Shown here one piece after another: positions 1 through 8,067 of a stretch of 64,000 nucleotides of DNA (position 1 is its first letter; every line of letters starts with the position of its first letter). The translations under genes were made by a program, and so were the position numbers. The stretch lies in assembly GCA_023411395.1 (NCBI GenBank), contig JAEYOV010000076.1, positions 62,001 through 126,000 of the forward strand, read 5' to 3'. Source of the stretch: Bacillota bacterium. GTDB taxonomy: Bacteria > Bacillota > Clostridia > Christensenellales > Aristaeellaceae. The notes under the pieces are model-generated. The model was not told where the DNA came from. It did no database searches and saw only the letters and a list, made by a program, of their open reading frames with translations.

Positions 1-100
1 CGAAACCAGCGATCGCTGCCCAAGCGTAGCGAAGGAGATGCGCAACGCACACATGAAAATCGTGCAGCTTAAGAAAATGACACAGTCATTTTCTGGATAC
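1..100. other. Intergenic edge of window
   Basis: No gene is supported here. The only structure seen is a hairpin just beyond the serA stop codon, listed separately. Positions 1-60 are too short to assign. Confidence 0.4.
72..94 (-). terminator. Hairpin after serA
   Basis: A perfect 10-bp stem (AGAAAATGAC at 72-81 with GTCATTTTCT at 85-94) has a 3-nt loop and lies 7 nt past the serA stop codon. It is AT-rich and lacks a long U run on the minus strand, so it is a modest terminator candidate. Confidence 0.4.
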
Positions 101-1273
101 TCAGTGCCAGCACCTCACCTTGATCACGCCGGGCTGCCTGGTAAGTTCCGCAATCAGTTCTTCCGTCGGCACCTGGCTTAATTCCATCACGGTGACGGCC
201 ATTTCCTTCAGGCTTTTGTTGATCATGTTGTTGATGTTGATGCCTTCGCGGGAGATGGCGGCGGAGATGTTGCTGACCATATTGGGCACATTATCGTGAA
301 TGAGCAGAATGCGGCAGCCCTCCGGCTGGCCGGAGAGCATGATCTCCGGCATGTTTACGCTGTTGCGGATAGTGCCAAGCTCCAGGTAATCCCGAAGCTG
401 CGCCGCGGCCATGCGGGCGCAGTTCTCCTCGCTTTCCGGTGTGGAGGCCCCCAGATGCGGAATGGAGACAACACCCTTCACGCCCAGCATATCTTCGGTG
501 GGAAAATCGGTGACATAGCCGCTGAGCCTGCCGGATTGAAGGGCGGAGCGGCAGGCTTCCCCATCCACCAGTTCGGCACGGCTGAAGTTCAGCAGCCGTG
601 CGCCTTTTTTCATCTGGGCAAAGAGGGACGCATCAAACATGCTCTTTGTTTTGGGGGTGAGGGGCACATGGATGGTGACGTAATCCGACTTTTGCAAAAG
701 CTCATCCAGGGTGGAAGCCCGCTTGATGGCCCTGGACAAGGACCAGGCATGTTCCACGGAGATGAAGGGGTCCAGGCCGATTACTTCCATGCCCAGGCCG
801 TTCAGCGCGCCGTTGGCCACGATTGCGCCGATGGCGCCAAGGCCGATGACGCCCAGGGTTTTGCCCCGAAGCTCCGGTCCCACAAACTGGTTTTTGCCCT
901 TTTCCACCAGCTTGGGTACGGCTTCCCCCTGGCCCTTCAGCGTTGATGCCCACTGGACGCCCCCGGCGATGTCGCGGCTGCATAAAAGCAGCCCGGCCAT
1001 CACCAGTTCCGCCACGGCGTTGGCGTTGGCGCCCGGGGTGTTAAACACCACAATGCCCTTTTTGCTGCACGCGTCGATGGGGATGTTGTTGACGCCGGCG
1101 CCCGCCCGGGCAATAGCCAGCAGGCTCTCCGGCAGGTCCATGCTGTGCATGTCAGCGCTGCGCACAAGGATTGCGTCGGGAACGGGCTCATCCCTTGTGA
1201 CGGTATATTCGTCCGCGGAAAGCTGGCTGTGAATAATATCGGATATCTCATTGAGCGTTTGAATCTTGTACAT
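101..1273 (-). CDS. serA: D-3-phosphoglycerate dehydrogenase
   Basis: Oxidises 3-phosphoglycerate to 3-phosphohydroxypyruvate with NAD, the first committed step of serine synthesis, in the cytoplasm. The 390-residue protein has the split catalytic domain around a Rossmann fold (GLGAIGAIVANGALNGLG near residues 143-160), the substrate/catalytic Arg in FSRAEL, and the catalytic His in IPHLGAST. A C-terminal ACT domain (CRILLIHDNVPNMVSNI onward) suggests serine feedback control. The short form without the extra intervening domain is common in Firmicutes. The ATG at 1273 has an AAAGGAG site upstream. It follows serC by 81 nt on the same strand, so the two are probably co-transcribed. Confidence 0.95.
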   Translation of the reverse strand: MYKIQTLNEISDIIHSQLSADEYTVTRDEPVPDAILVRSADMHSMDLPESLLAIARAGAGVNNIPIDACSKKGIVVFNTPGANANAVAELVMAGLLLCSRDIAGGVQWASTLKGQGEAVPKLVEKGKNQFVGPELRGKTLGVIGLGAIGAIVANGALNGLGMEVIGLDPFISVEHAWSLSRAIKRASTLDELLQKSDYVTIHVPLTPKTKSMFDASLFAQMKKGARLLNFSRAELVDGEACRSALQSGRLSGYVTDFPTEDMLGVKGVVSIPHLGASTPESEENCARMAAAQLRDYLELGTIRNSVNMPEIMLSGQPEGCRILLIHDNVPNMVSNISAAISREGININNMINKSLKEMAVTVMELSQVPTEELIAELTRQPGVIKVRCWH

Positions 1274-1300
1274 ACCGCTCTCTCCTTTAAAATAGGGATT

Positions 1301-1323
1301 CTAAAGGGATGATATCCCTTTAG
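1301..1323. other. Hairpin between serC and serA
   Basis: A perfect 10-bp stem (CTAAAGGGAT with ATCCCTTTAG) has a 3-nt loop in the serC-serA gap. There is no U run, so it may be a processing or stability element rather than a terminator. Confidence 0.35.
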
Positions 1324-1354
1324 CGGGTGGCCTGGAGGGCAGCGCCCTTCAGCG

Positions 1355-2437
1355 TTACTTGTTCTCTGATTCAAACTTCTTCATGAAGGCAACCAGCTTT
1401 TGAACCCCCTCCACGGGCATGGCGTTGTAGAGGCTGGCACGCATGCCGCCCACGGAGCGGTGGCCTTTGAGGTTCACCAGGCCATTTTTGGAAGCTTCCT
1501 TGACAAACTTTTCGTCCGTCTCGTCGCTGCCGGTGACGAAGGTCACATTCATGCGGCTGCGGTACATCCTTTGAGCGGTAGGCTTGAACAGCTTGCTATC
1601 ATCCAGACAATCGTAGAGGATGGCGGCTTTTTCAATATTGATCTTCTCCATGGCGGGAACGCCGCCCAAATCCCTGAGCCATTCAAAGCCCAGCTTGGCA
1701 AGGTAGATGCCGAAGGTGTTGGGGGTGTTGTACATGCTGCCTGCCTTGGCCTGCACATCCCAGTTCATGAGCTTGGGGCACAAGGGATGCGCCCGGCCCA
1801 AGAGGTCCTTCCTCACAATGAGCACGCACAGGCCGCTGGGGCCGATGTTCTTCTGCGCGCCCGCGTACATCACGCCGAACTTGCCGATATCGTAGACTTC
1901 ACTCAAAATGTTGCTGCTGGCGTCCGCTATAAGGGGCACGCTGCCGGTATCGGGCAAGGAAACATACCTCGTGCCATAGATGGTATTGTTGGTGGTGATA
2001 TGGCAGTAATCCGCATCCGGATCGAATTTCGCCGCCGAAAAATCGGGCACATAGGTGTAATTGTCGGCACGGCTGGAGGCGGCGATGTTCACCGTACCGT
2101 AGCGGGCGGCTTCCTCCGCCGCAAGGTGGGCGAAGTTGCCGCTGTCGATATAATCCGCCTTGCGGCTTCCAGTCATCAAATTCAGCGGCACGCCTGAAAA
2201 CTGCTGGGTGGCGCCGCCCTGCAGAAACAATATCTCATAAGAATCCGGAACGGCCATCAAGTCCCGCAAAAGCGCGACTGCCGCATCATAGATTTCCAGA
2301 TACATCTTGCTCCGGTGGCTCATTTCCATCACGGACATGCCGGTGGACCCATAGATCACCAATTCCTGTTGGGCACGCTGCAAAACGGGCAGCGGCAGCA
2401 TGGCGGGGCCGGGGGAAAAGTTGTATACACGCTCCAT
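1355..2437 (-). CDS. serC: Phosphoserine aminotransferase
   Basis: Converts 3-phosphohydroxypyruvate to phosphoserine using glutamate and PLP, the second step of serine synthesis. The 360-residue length is normal for SerC. It starts with the typical NFSPGPAMLP sequence, and the PLP-binding Lys lies in VMYAGAQKNIGPSGL. The reading frame is open upstream to 2608, but the ATG at 2437 has an ideal AAGGAGGAG site and begins the family's conserved N-terminus, so it is chosen. First gene of a serC-serA unit. No phosphoserine phosphatase gene is seen nearby. Confidence 0.96.
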   Translation of the reverse strand: MERVYNFSPGPAMLPLPVLQRAQQELVIYGSTGMSVMEMSHRSKMYLEIYDAAVALLRDLMAVPDSYEILFLQGGATQQFSGVPLNLMTGSRKADYIDSGNFAHLAAEEAARYGTVNIAASSRADNYTYVPDFSAAKFDPDADYCHITTNNTIYGTRYVSLPDTGSVPLIADASSNILSEVYDIGKFGVMYAGAQKNIGPSGLCVLIVRKDLLGRAHPLCPKLMNWDVQAKAGSMYNTPNTFGIYLAKLGFEWLRDLGGVPAMEKINIEKAAILYDCLDDSKLFKPTAQRMYRSRMNVTFVTGSDETDEKFVKEASKNGLVNLKGHRSVGGMRASLYNAMPVEGVQKLVAFMKKFESENK

Positions 2438-2545
2438 AAAGCTCCTCCTTCCATTCTTCACGCATATGGGATGGCAACCGCAAATCGCCTTTGATTTGAG
2501 TGGGACGTTTTTCGCCCTGCGGGTAAAAAATGATCCAATGTCCAT

Positions 2546-2574
2546 ATTATGATGACTATCCAACCAAATTGCAA
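2546..2574 (-). promoter_or_regulatory. Candidate serC-serA promoter
   Basis: On the minus strand, TTGCAA (2569-2574), a 17-nt spacer and CATAAT (2546-2551) form a fair sigma-A promoter about 110 nt upstream of serC. Confidence 0.5.
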
Positions 2575-2629
2575 GAGGCAAACAGAGAAAAAACAATCGG
2601 GCTGCCATCCGCCCATCCGTTACTGCGCC

Positions 2630-2658
2630 TTGACAGAGCAGGCTCTCTGTGCTATCCT
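2630..2658 (+). promoter_or_regulatory. Promoter of the GH13 gene
   Basis: A consensus TTGACA -35 (2630-2635), a 17-nt spacer and TATCCT (2653-2658) precede the GH13 start by about 70 nt. Confidence 0.65.
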
Positions 2659-2662
2659 ATGC

Positions 2663-2674
2663 GCAAACGATTGC
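2663..2674. promoter_or_regulatory. LacI/MalR-like operator
   Basis: GCAAACGATTGC has inverted GCAA/TTGC arms around a central CG and sits just after the -10 box, over the expected transcription start. It resembles operators of LacI-family maltose repressors (GCAAACGTTTGC type). The role is inferred, and no such regulator is encoded in the window. Confidence 0.45.
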
Positions 2675-2727
2675 ATTTCGTTTGGACGCGATTTGCGTCA
2701 GCCTTCCCCGCCATAAGGAGGAATTTC

Positions 2728-4497
2728 ATGCGCTCCGTGAACCTGGGGGCCATCTATCACCAGCCTTGGCTGGAATACCGCCATGCGCTGCCGGACGGGC
2801 GGGTGTGCATCCGCATCCGCACAGGCCGGGAGGATTGGGAGGAAGTCCGGCTGTGGGTATCCGATATGTATGGGCCGGGCCCATCCATGGCGCGAGCGCA
2901 AAAGCTGCCCATGGAAAGAATGTGGCGGGATGAAAGCCACGACTGGTACGAGTGCGTCTTTATGCCTTCCGACCCCCGCATCCACTATACGTTCTGCCTG
3001 ATCCGGGAGGGCTTTTCACTGATCGTGGATCAGGATGGCATATATCCTACCTCCCTGAGGGAGCCGGAGGATATGGCAAGCTTCCCCTTCGCCTACGCCT
3101 ACCCGGAGCCCAAAAAGCCGGATTGGGCCATCGGCACGGTAGGCTATCAAATTTTCCCCGACCGCTTCCGGCGGGCGCCCGTCTCCGGGGCTGCCGTCCA
3201 GGCGGTGGAACCCTGGGATTCCGTCCGCTATGCCAACGAATTCCGCTTTGGCGGCAATTTGAAGGGCATCCGGCAGGCCATTCCCTATTTGAAGGAATTG
3301 GGAGTAGGGATCGTTTACATGACACCCATCTTCCTGAGCAACACTTCCCACCGTTATAACACCTTCGACTACTATGCGGTCGACCCGCTTTTGGGCACGC
3401 TGAAGGAACTTCGAGCCCTCTCGGACGAACTCCATGCGGCAGGCATCCGCATCGTGCTGGACGGGGTATTCAACCATTCCGGCACCCAGTTTCCGCCTTT
3501 TGTGGACGCGATGCAAAAGGGGCCGGACAGCGAGTATTACGACTGGTTTTTCTTCGGCAAGGAAAAGTACGTCTGCGGATATGCCACCTTTGCACATACG
3601 CCGGATATGCCCAAGCTGAACCTGAAAAACGAATCGGCCGCGGCCTATTTCGTGCAGGTGGGCCGCTACTGGCTGAGGCAGGCCCACGTGGACGGCTGGC
3701 GGCTGGACGTGTCCCCGGAGGTATGGCCGGATTTCTGGCGCAGGTTTCGCAAGGCAGTGCTTTCGGAAAACCCCGATGCCATTTTGGTAGCGGAATGCTG
3801 GGACGATTCCCGCCAATGGGTCACCCAGGGCGACATGTTTGACAGCACCATGCATTATGTGCTGTCCCGGGCCATGTGGCTGTACTTTGCGGAGCGAAAA
3901 ATCAGCCTGAAGGAATTTGACGCACGGGTGAACAAGGCCATGACCCTGTATCCCCATGCGGTGCAGGAGGTTTTGTGGAATTTTCTGGGCAGCCATGATA
4001 CCCCCCGTTTTCTCACCCGGGCCGGAGGGGACGAAAACCGCCTGCGGGCAGCGGTATTCTTTCAGATGACGCACCCCGGGGTGCCCATCATTTATTATGG
4101 TGATGAATTGGGTCTCCTGGGCGGCCCGGACCCGGACTGCCGCCGCCCCATGCCCTGGGGGAGGATGGAGGAAAGCACGCTGCTTGCGTATTACAAGCAG
4201 CTCATCCGCCTGCGTACCGGCAGCGAGGCGCTTCGCCGCGGATCCTTCAAAACGTGGCATATAGGTTCCGACGGCTTATACGCCTATCTGCGCAAAAGCG
4301 AAGCCCAGGAGGCGCTGGTGGTCTTCAATACCTCCGGCGCATCCCTGGACAGCATGCTTCCCCTGCCGGAAAGCTTCCGGGCGCGGGAAGCGTGGATCGA
4401 TAGCCTCACCGGAGAGTCAACTCCCGTGATAGGTGGGGCTGTCCATGCCAAGCTGCTTCCAGGCAAGGGGATGGTCCTGTTAAGGGATATTACGTAA
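2728..4497 (+). CDS. GH13 alpha-glycosidase (neopullulanase/cyclomaltodextrinase type)
   Basis: Hydrolyses alpha-1,4 (perhaps alpha-1,6) links in maltodextrins or cyclodextrins. The 589-residue protein has an N-terminal CBM34-like beta domain (about 1-125), then the (beta/alpha)8 domain with the GH13 regions DGVFNH (245-250), GWRLDV with nucleophile D327, LVAECWD with acid/base E356, and FLGSHDTPR with D424. A C-terminal beta domain closes the chain. There is no signal peptide, so it probably acts in the cytoplasm on imported oligosaccharides. The ATG at 2728 has an AAGGAGG site; the frame stays open upstream to 2530 but carries no conserved sequence there. Exact substrate is not decidable by eye. 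Confidence 0.93.
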   Translation: MRSVNLGAIYHQPWLEYRHALPDGRVCIRIRTGREDWEEVRLWVSDMYGPGPSMARAQKLPMERMWRDESHDWYECVFMPSDPRIHYTFCLIREGFSLIVDQDGIYPTSLREPEDMASFPFAYAYPEPKKPDWAIGTVGYQIFPDRFRRAPVSGAAVQAVEPWDSVRYANEFRFGGNLKGIRQAIPYLKELGVGIVYMTPIFLSNTSHRYNTFDYYAVDPLLGTLKELRALSDELHAAGIRIVLDGVFNHSGTQFPPFVDAMQKGPDSEYYDWFFFGKEKYVCGYATFAHTPDMPKLNLKNESAAAYFVQVGRYWLRQAHVDGWRLDVSPEVWPDFWRRFRKAVLSENPDAILVAECWDDSRQWVTQGDMFDSTMHYVLSRAMWLYFAERKISLKEFDARVNKAMTLYPHAVQEVLWNFLGSHDTPRFLTRAGGDENRLRAAVFFQMTHPGVPIIYYGDELGLLGGPDPDCRRPMPWGRMEESTLLAYYKQLIRLRTGSEALRRGSFKTWHIGSDGLYAYLRKSEAQEALVVFNTSGASLDSMLPLPESFRAREAWIDSLTGESTPVIGGAVHAKLLPGKGMVLLRDIT

Positions 4498-4506
4498 TAG
4501 AAAAAG

Positions 4507-4531
4507 CGGCGGGAGAAAAGTTCTCCTGCCG
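4507..4531 (+). terminator. Hairpin after the GH13 gene
   Basis: An 11-bp stem with one wobble (CGGCGGGAGAA with TTCTCCTGCCG) is followed by TTT, 9 nt after the stop codon. Confidence 0.55.
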
Positions 4532-4560
4532 TTTCAATATTATATTAGTAAAGCGGTAAT

Positions 4561-4672
4561 CAAGCCTTCCCCTCTGAGGGGAAGGTGGCGCGCAGCGCCG
4601 GATGAGGTGTATAGTCCTCTGCAACACCTCATCAGTCGACTTCGTCGACAGCTTCTCCTCAAGGAGAAGCTT
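4561..4672. repeat. MITE-like palindromic intergenic element
   Basis: Two arms of about 48 nt form an imperfect inverted repeat centred on GATGAGGTGT (4601-4610) and ACACCTCATC (4624-4633). Each arm contains its own palindrome: CTTCCCCT/AGGGGAAG at the left and GCTTCTCCT/AGGAGAAGC at the right, plus GTCGAC-TTC-GTCGAC. Elements of this kind are widespread between genes of gut Clostridia. No protein is encoded. It is flanked by two copies of GCGGCGGGAGA (4506-4516, 4699-4709). Confidence 0.7.
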
Positions 4673-4698
4673 TCAATCACGTTTGTTGATGGTCTGAT

Positions 4699-4730
4699 GC
4701 GGCGGGAGAGAAACGCTTCGCCGCTTTTTT
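4699..4730 (+). terminator. Second terminator-like hairpin
   Basis: GCGGCG (4699-4704) pairs with CGCCGC (4719-4724), followed by TTTTTT on the plus strand. It would stop read-through from the GH13 gene into the convergent pyrG gene. Confidence 0.5.
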
Positions 4731-4733
4731 GTA

Positions 4734-6350
4734 TTATGCTTCCTTTCCTTCGGCAATTTTCAGCGCCGCGCCCACAAAATCCCGGAAAAGAGGATGGGGC
4801 CGGTTGGGCCGGCTCTTCAGTTCCGGATGGAACTGCACGCCCACAAACCAGGGATGATCGGCAATTTCGATGATTTCCACCAGGTTCCTCTCCGGGTTGC
4901 GGCCGGCGATGCGCATGCCTCCGGCCACAAAACGCTCCAGGTAATCGTTGTTGAATTCGTAGCGGTGGCGGTGGCGCTCCCAGACTTCCGGTACCCCGTA
5001 GGCGTTGTGGCTGAAGGTACCGGGTTTAAGTTCACAGCGGTACTTGCCCAGCCGCATGGTGCCGCCCAGGTCCTGCAGATTCTGATCCGGCATCAGGTCG
5101 ATGACGGGATAGGTGGTGTGCGGATCGGTCTCCGTGGTGTTGGCGCCCCGCAGATCCAGCACATTGCGCGCGAACTCAATCACCGCCATTTGAAGCCCCA
5201 GGCACAGGCCGAAGAACGGAATTTTCTGCTCCCGGGCATAGCGAACGGCTACCATCTTGCCCTCCAGGCCCCGGGAGCCAAAGCCGCCGGGTACCAGGAT
5301 GCCATCGGCATTTTGGAGGCGTCCGGCCACATTCTCCTGGGTCACTTCCTCGGCGGGCACCCAGTCGATATGCACCTTGGCATGATGGAAGATACCCCCG
5401 TGGGTCAGCGCCTCCACCACGCTCAAATAGGCGTCGGGCAGCTCCACATACTTGCCTACCAAGGCAACGGTGACAGTGCGGTCACAGGTAAGCTGACGCT
5501 CCACCATGGCCTGCCACTCGGTAAGATCGCATTCCCCTTCCGGGATGCCAAGCATCTGGCACACCTTTTGATCCATGCCCTCGGCATGAAGCATCAGGGG
5601 CACCTCATAGATGGTTCGGGCGTTGAGGTTTTGGAATACCCTGTCCACCGGCAGGTTGCAGAACAAGCTCATTTTCGCCCGAAGATCAAAGGGGATGGGA
5701 TGCTCGCTGCGGCACACCAGCATGTCGGGCGAAATACCGATGGCGCCCAGCTCCTTCACGCTGTGCTGGGTGGGCTTTGTTTTCAGTTCTCCCGCCGCGC
5801 TCAAATACGGCACCAGCGTCACGTGGATATACAGGCAGTTTTCCCGGCCCACCTCCGCGCGCATCTGGCGGATGGCCTCCAAAAAAGGCTGGCTCTCAAT
5901 GTCGCCCACGGTGCCGCCGATCTCGGTGATGACCACATCCGGCGGGTTTTGCGTGCGTGAGATAGCCAGTATGTTTTTCTTTATTTCATTGGTGATGTGG
6001 GGGATGACCTGAATCGTCGCGCCCAGGTATTCGCCCCGGCGTTCCCTGTCGATGACCGTCTTGTACACGCGGCCGGAGGTGATGTTGGCTGCCTGCGTCA
6101 GGCTCTCGTCGATGAACCGTTCGTAATGGCCCAGGTCCAGGTCGGTTTCCGCGCCGTCGTCGGTGACAAATACCTCCCCGTGCTGGTAGGGGTTCATGGT
6201 GCCGGGATCGACGTTGATGTAGGGATCGAACTTTTGGATGGAGACCTTCAAACCACGGCATTTGAGAAGCCGCCCCAGGGATGCCGCCGTGATCCCTTTG
6301 CCCAGGGAAGAGACCACTCCGCCGGTCACGAAGATGAATTTGGTGTTCAT
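4734..6350 (-). CDS. pyrG: CTP synthase
   Basis: Makes CTP from UTP with ATP and glutamine. The 538-residue protein has the N-terminal synthetase domain (KFIFVTGGVVSSLGKG at residues 3-18, then the DPYINVDPGTMNP region) and a C-terminal class I glutamine amidotransferase domain with the nucleophile Cys in FFGLCLGLQ and the His/Glu pair in VQFHPE. The frame is open to 6422, but the ATG at 6350 gives the conserved N-terminus and has a GGGAGGA site. It is monocistronic, with a terminator of the preceding minus-strand gene upstream. Confidence 0.96.
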   Translation of the reverse strand: MNTKFIFVTGGVVSSLGKGITAASLGRLLKCRGLKVSIQKFDPYINVDPGTMNPYQHGEVFVTDDGAETDLDLGHYERFIDESLTQAANITSGRVYKTVIDRERRGEYLGATIQVIPHITNEIKKNILAISRTQNPPDVVITEIGGTVGDIESQPFLEAIRQMRAEVGRENCLYIHVTLVPYLSAAGELKTKPTQHSVKELGAIGISPDMLVCRSEHPIPFDLRAKMSLFCNLPVDRVFQNLNARTIYEVPLMLHAEGMDQKVCQMLGIPEGECDLTEWQAMVERQLTCDRTVTVALVGKYVELPDAYLSVVEALTHGGIFHHAKVHIDWVPAEEVTQENVAGRLQNADGILVPGGFGSRGLEGKMVAVRYAREQKIPFFGLCLGLQMAVIEFARNVLDLRGANTTETDPHTTYPVIDLMPDQNLQDLGGTMRLGKYRCELKPGTFSHNAYGVPEVWERHRHRYEFNNDYLERFVAGGMRIAGRNPERNLVEIIEIADHPWFVGVQFHPELKSRPNRPHPLFRDFVGAALKIAEGKEA

Positions 6351-6472
6351 ACCGCATCCTCCCTTCCGCTGTTCCCGAAAAAAACCATGCTCCATTGTAC
6401 AAGCCGGGAAGCATTCCGTCAAGTTAAAACCGCAAGAAAACCAAAATAATCATCCCCTTCGCCTCACGGAAA

Positions 6473-6492
6473 AAGCGCCCGGCCGGGCGCTT
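6473..6492 (-). terminator. Terminator of the flavodoxin-like gene
   Basis: A perfect palindrome (AAGCGCCC-GGCC-GGGCGCTT) is followed by a U run on the minus strand. It lies 30 nt past the stop codon of the flavodoxin-like gene and before pyrG. Confidence 0.75.
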
Positions 6493-6522
6493 CCTTATGA
6501 TTGGAATGCGATCGAAATGCTG

Positions 6523-7062
6523 CTAGTCTGCTATTCCGCGAATGGCCTGGACGATGGGCTCAATGGACCTTTTGCTTGTAAAGTCAACAACCTTTCCGTA
6601 TGTCCCAATGACGCCCTTGGAATCATCATCCAGCTCCTCCGGCCTCTTCGCCTTGAGCAGCCTGACCCTCAAGTACATCAACAGCCTGTCCAAGCAATGC
6701 ATCTTTTTGTAGTTCAGGCCGCCCCGAAGAAGGAAAAACAGAACCTTGTCCCGCATGATGGGTGGCAGGTTTTGATTTTTGACCTCTGGAACAGCCTCTG
6801 CTTTTTTCAGGGTTGCTCCCACTGCCACCACAATCAGCTTTTTCCCTGAGAGCTTTTCATAGTTTTTCTGGACCAGCGAAAACCCCAATATTCCCCCGGC
6901 ATACATCCCGCCGCAGTACACCAGCGTATCATACGGCAACAGCGCGCCGATTTTCGTTTCCTTCGCACGGTATAGATCGGCTCCCACGCTCTTAGCGATC
7001 CAATTGGCATATTTCTCCGTAGAGCCGTATTTCGATTGATAAACCACCGCGACTTTTTCCAT
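6523..7062 (-). CDS. Flavodoxin-domain protein
   Basis: A 179-residue protein with a flavodoxin fold. The N-terminal VAVVYQSKYGSTEKYANWIA contains the FMN-phosphate loop (SKYGST), followed by DTLVYCGGMYAGGI. It resembles the flavodoxin / HemG-like (protoporphyrinogen oxidase-related) group and could be a redox partner. The ATG at 7062 is favoured because its distance to GGAGG is normal; a TTG at 7068 is also possible. It lies 44 nt downstream of the nucleoside importer operon with no terminator between them, so it may be co-transcribed. Its partner is unknown. Confidence 0.8.
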   Translation of the reverse strand: MEKVAVVYQSKYGSTEKYANWIAKSVGADLYRAKETKIGALLPYDTLVYCGGMYAGGILGFSLVQKNYEKLSGKKLIVVAVGATLKKAEAVPEVKNQNLPPIMRDKVLFFLLRGGLNYKKMHCLDRLLMYLRVRLLKAKRPEELDDDSKGVIGTYGKVVDFTSKRSIEPIVQAIRGIAD

Positions 7063-7106
7063 GATCAAACCCTCCGGCCATCCAATTGGCTATTGTATAT
7101 GGAACT

Positions 7107-8066
7107 TTACCTCCCGCCCTTGTCGTAGGGCACGCCCGCGGCCCTGGGCGCCTGGGAGTTTTTGCTGCTGAAGGCCAGCACGATGAGCGTGGCAATGAAG
7201 GGGATCATCTTGTACACGTCGCTGGGGATGCCCAGGTCCTTCAGGATGGAAATGCCCGAATAGGCGGAAGCGACGGTTTTCATCAGCCCGAAGAACAGCG
7301 CCGCCAGGAAGATGCGCAGCGGCTTCCATTGCCCGAAAATCAATACCGCCAGCGCCAGGAAGCCGTAGCCGGAAACCGTGGCGTTGAAGTTGGTGGAGGT
7401 GGGCACCACGAAAATCAGCCCGCCCAGGCCCGCCAGCGCCCCGGAGATCATGACCCCGGCATAGCGGATGCGGTACACGTTCACGCCTACGCTGTCCGCC
7501 GCCTGGGGATGCTCGCCGCAGGCCCGAAGCCGCAGGCCGAACTTCGTCTTATACAGCACAAAGGCGGCCACGACCAGAATCACAAGCCCCAAATAAGTAG
7601 TAATATAGGTATTCTGGAACAGAAGCGGCCCCAGCACGGGGATATCCCCCAAAAGCGGCACCTTCTGAATGCGGAAGGTGTTGGTAAACTGCACCTGCTG
7701 CACGCCGTTGTCCTGAAGCATCCGGGCGGCATAGATGGCGATGGCGGGCGCGAACATGTTCAGTGCCGTACCGCTGATCGTTTGATCCGCCTTGAGGTTT
7801 ACCGCCGCATAGGCATGCAGCAGGGAGAATACAAGCCCGGCCCCGGCGGCAATGAGAATAGCCAGCAGCAAAAGGCCCTGCCCGCTCATCACATGCTGCA
7901 ACTTGTTGATGAAAAGGATGCTGGTGAACGCGCCCATGACCATGATGCCTTCCAGCGCGATGTTGACGACACCGCTGCGCTCGGAAAACATGCCCCCCAG
8001 CGCCACCACCAGAAGGGGGATGGAGAAAAACATCATCTGCTGTACCAGAAAAAAGATAGGTTCCAT
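7107..8066 (-). CDS. nupQ: Nucleoside-type ABC permease, second subunit
   Basis: An integral membrane subunit of a BMP-family importer, 319 residues with 8-10 hydrophobic segments. The N-terminus (MFSERSGVVNIALEGIMVMGAF) carries the sequence typical of the YufQ/NupQ branch of the BPD_transp_2 (LivH-like) family. It starts 1 nt after the upstream permease gene ends. Known relatives import guanosine and other purine nucleosides. The substrate here is inferred from family and gene order. Confidence 0.88.
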   Translation of the reverse strand: MEPIFFLVQQMMFFSIPLLVVALGGMFSERSGVVNIALEGIMVMGAFTSILFINKLQHVMSGQGLLLLAILIAAGAGLVFSLLHAYAAVNLKADQTISGTALNMFAPAIAIYAARMLQDNGVQQVQFTNTFRIQKVPLLGDIPVLGPLLFQNTYITTYLGLVILVVAAFVLYKTKFGLRLRACGEHPQAADSVGVNVYRIRYAGVMISGALAGLGGLIFVVPTSTNFNATVSGYGFLALAVLIFGQWKPLRIFLAALFFGLMKTVASAYSGISILKDLGIPSDVYKMIPFIATLIVLAFSSKNSQAPRAAGVPYDKGGR

Positions 8067-8067
8067 A

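Noticed and set aside
3016..4260. 414-residue open frame antisense to the GH13 gene
   Set aside because: It mirrors high-GC codon use of a clearly real gene and shows no family motif or ribosome site.
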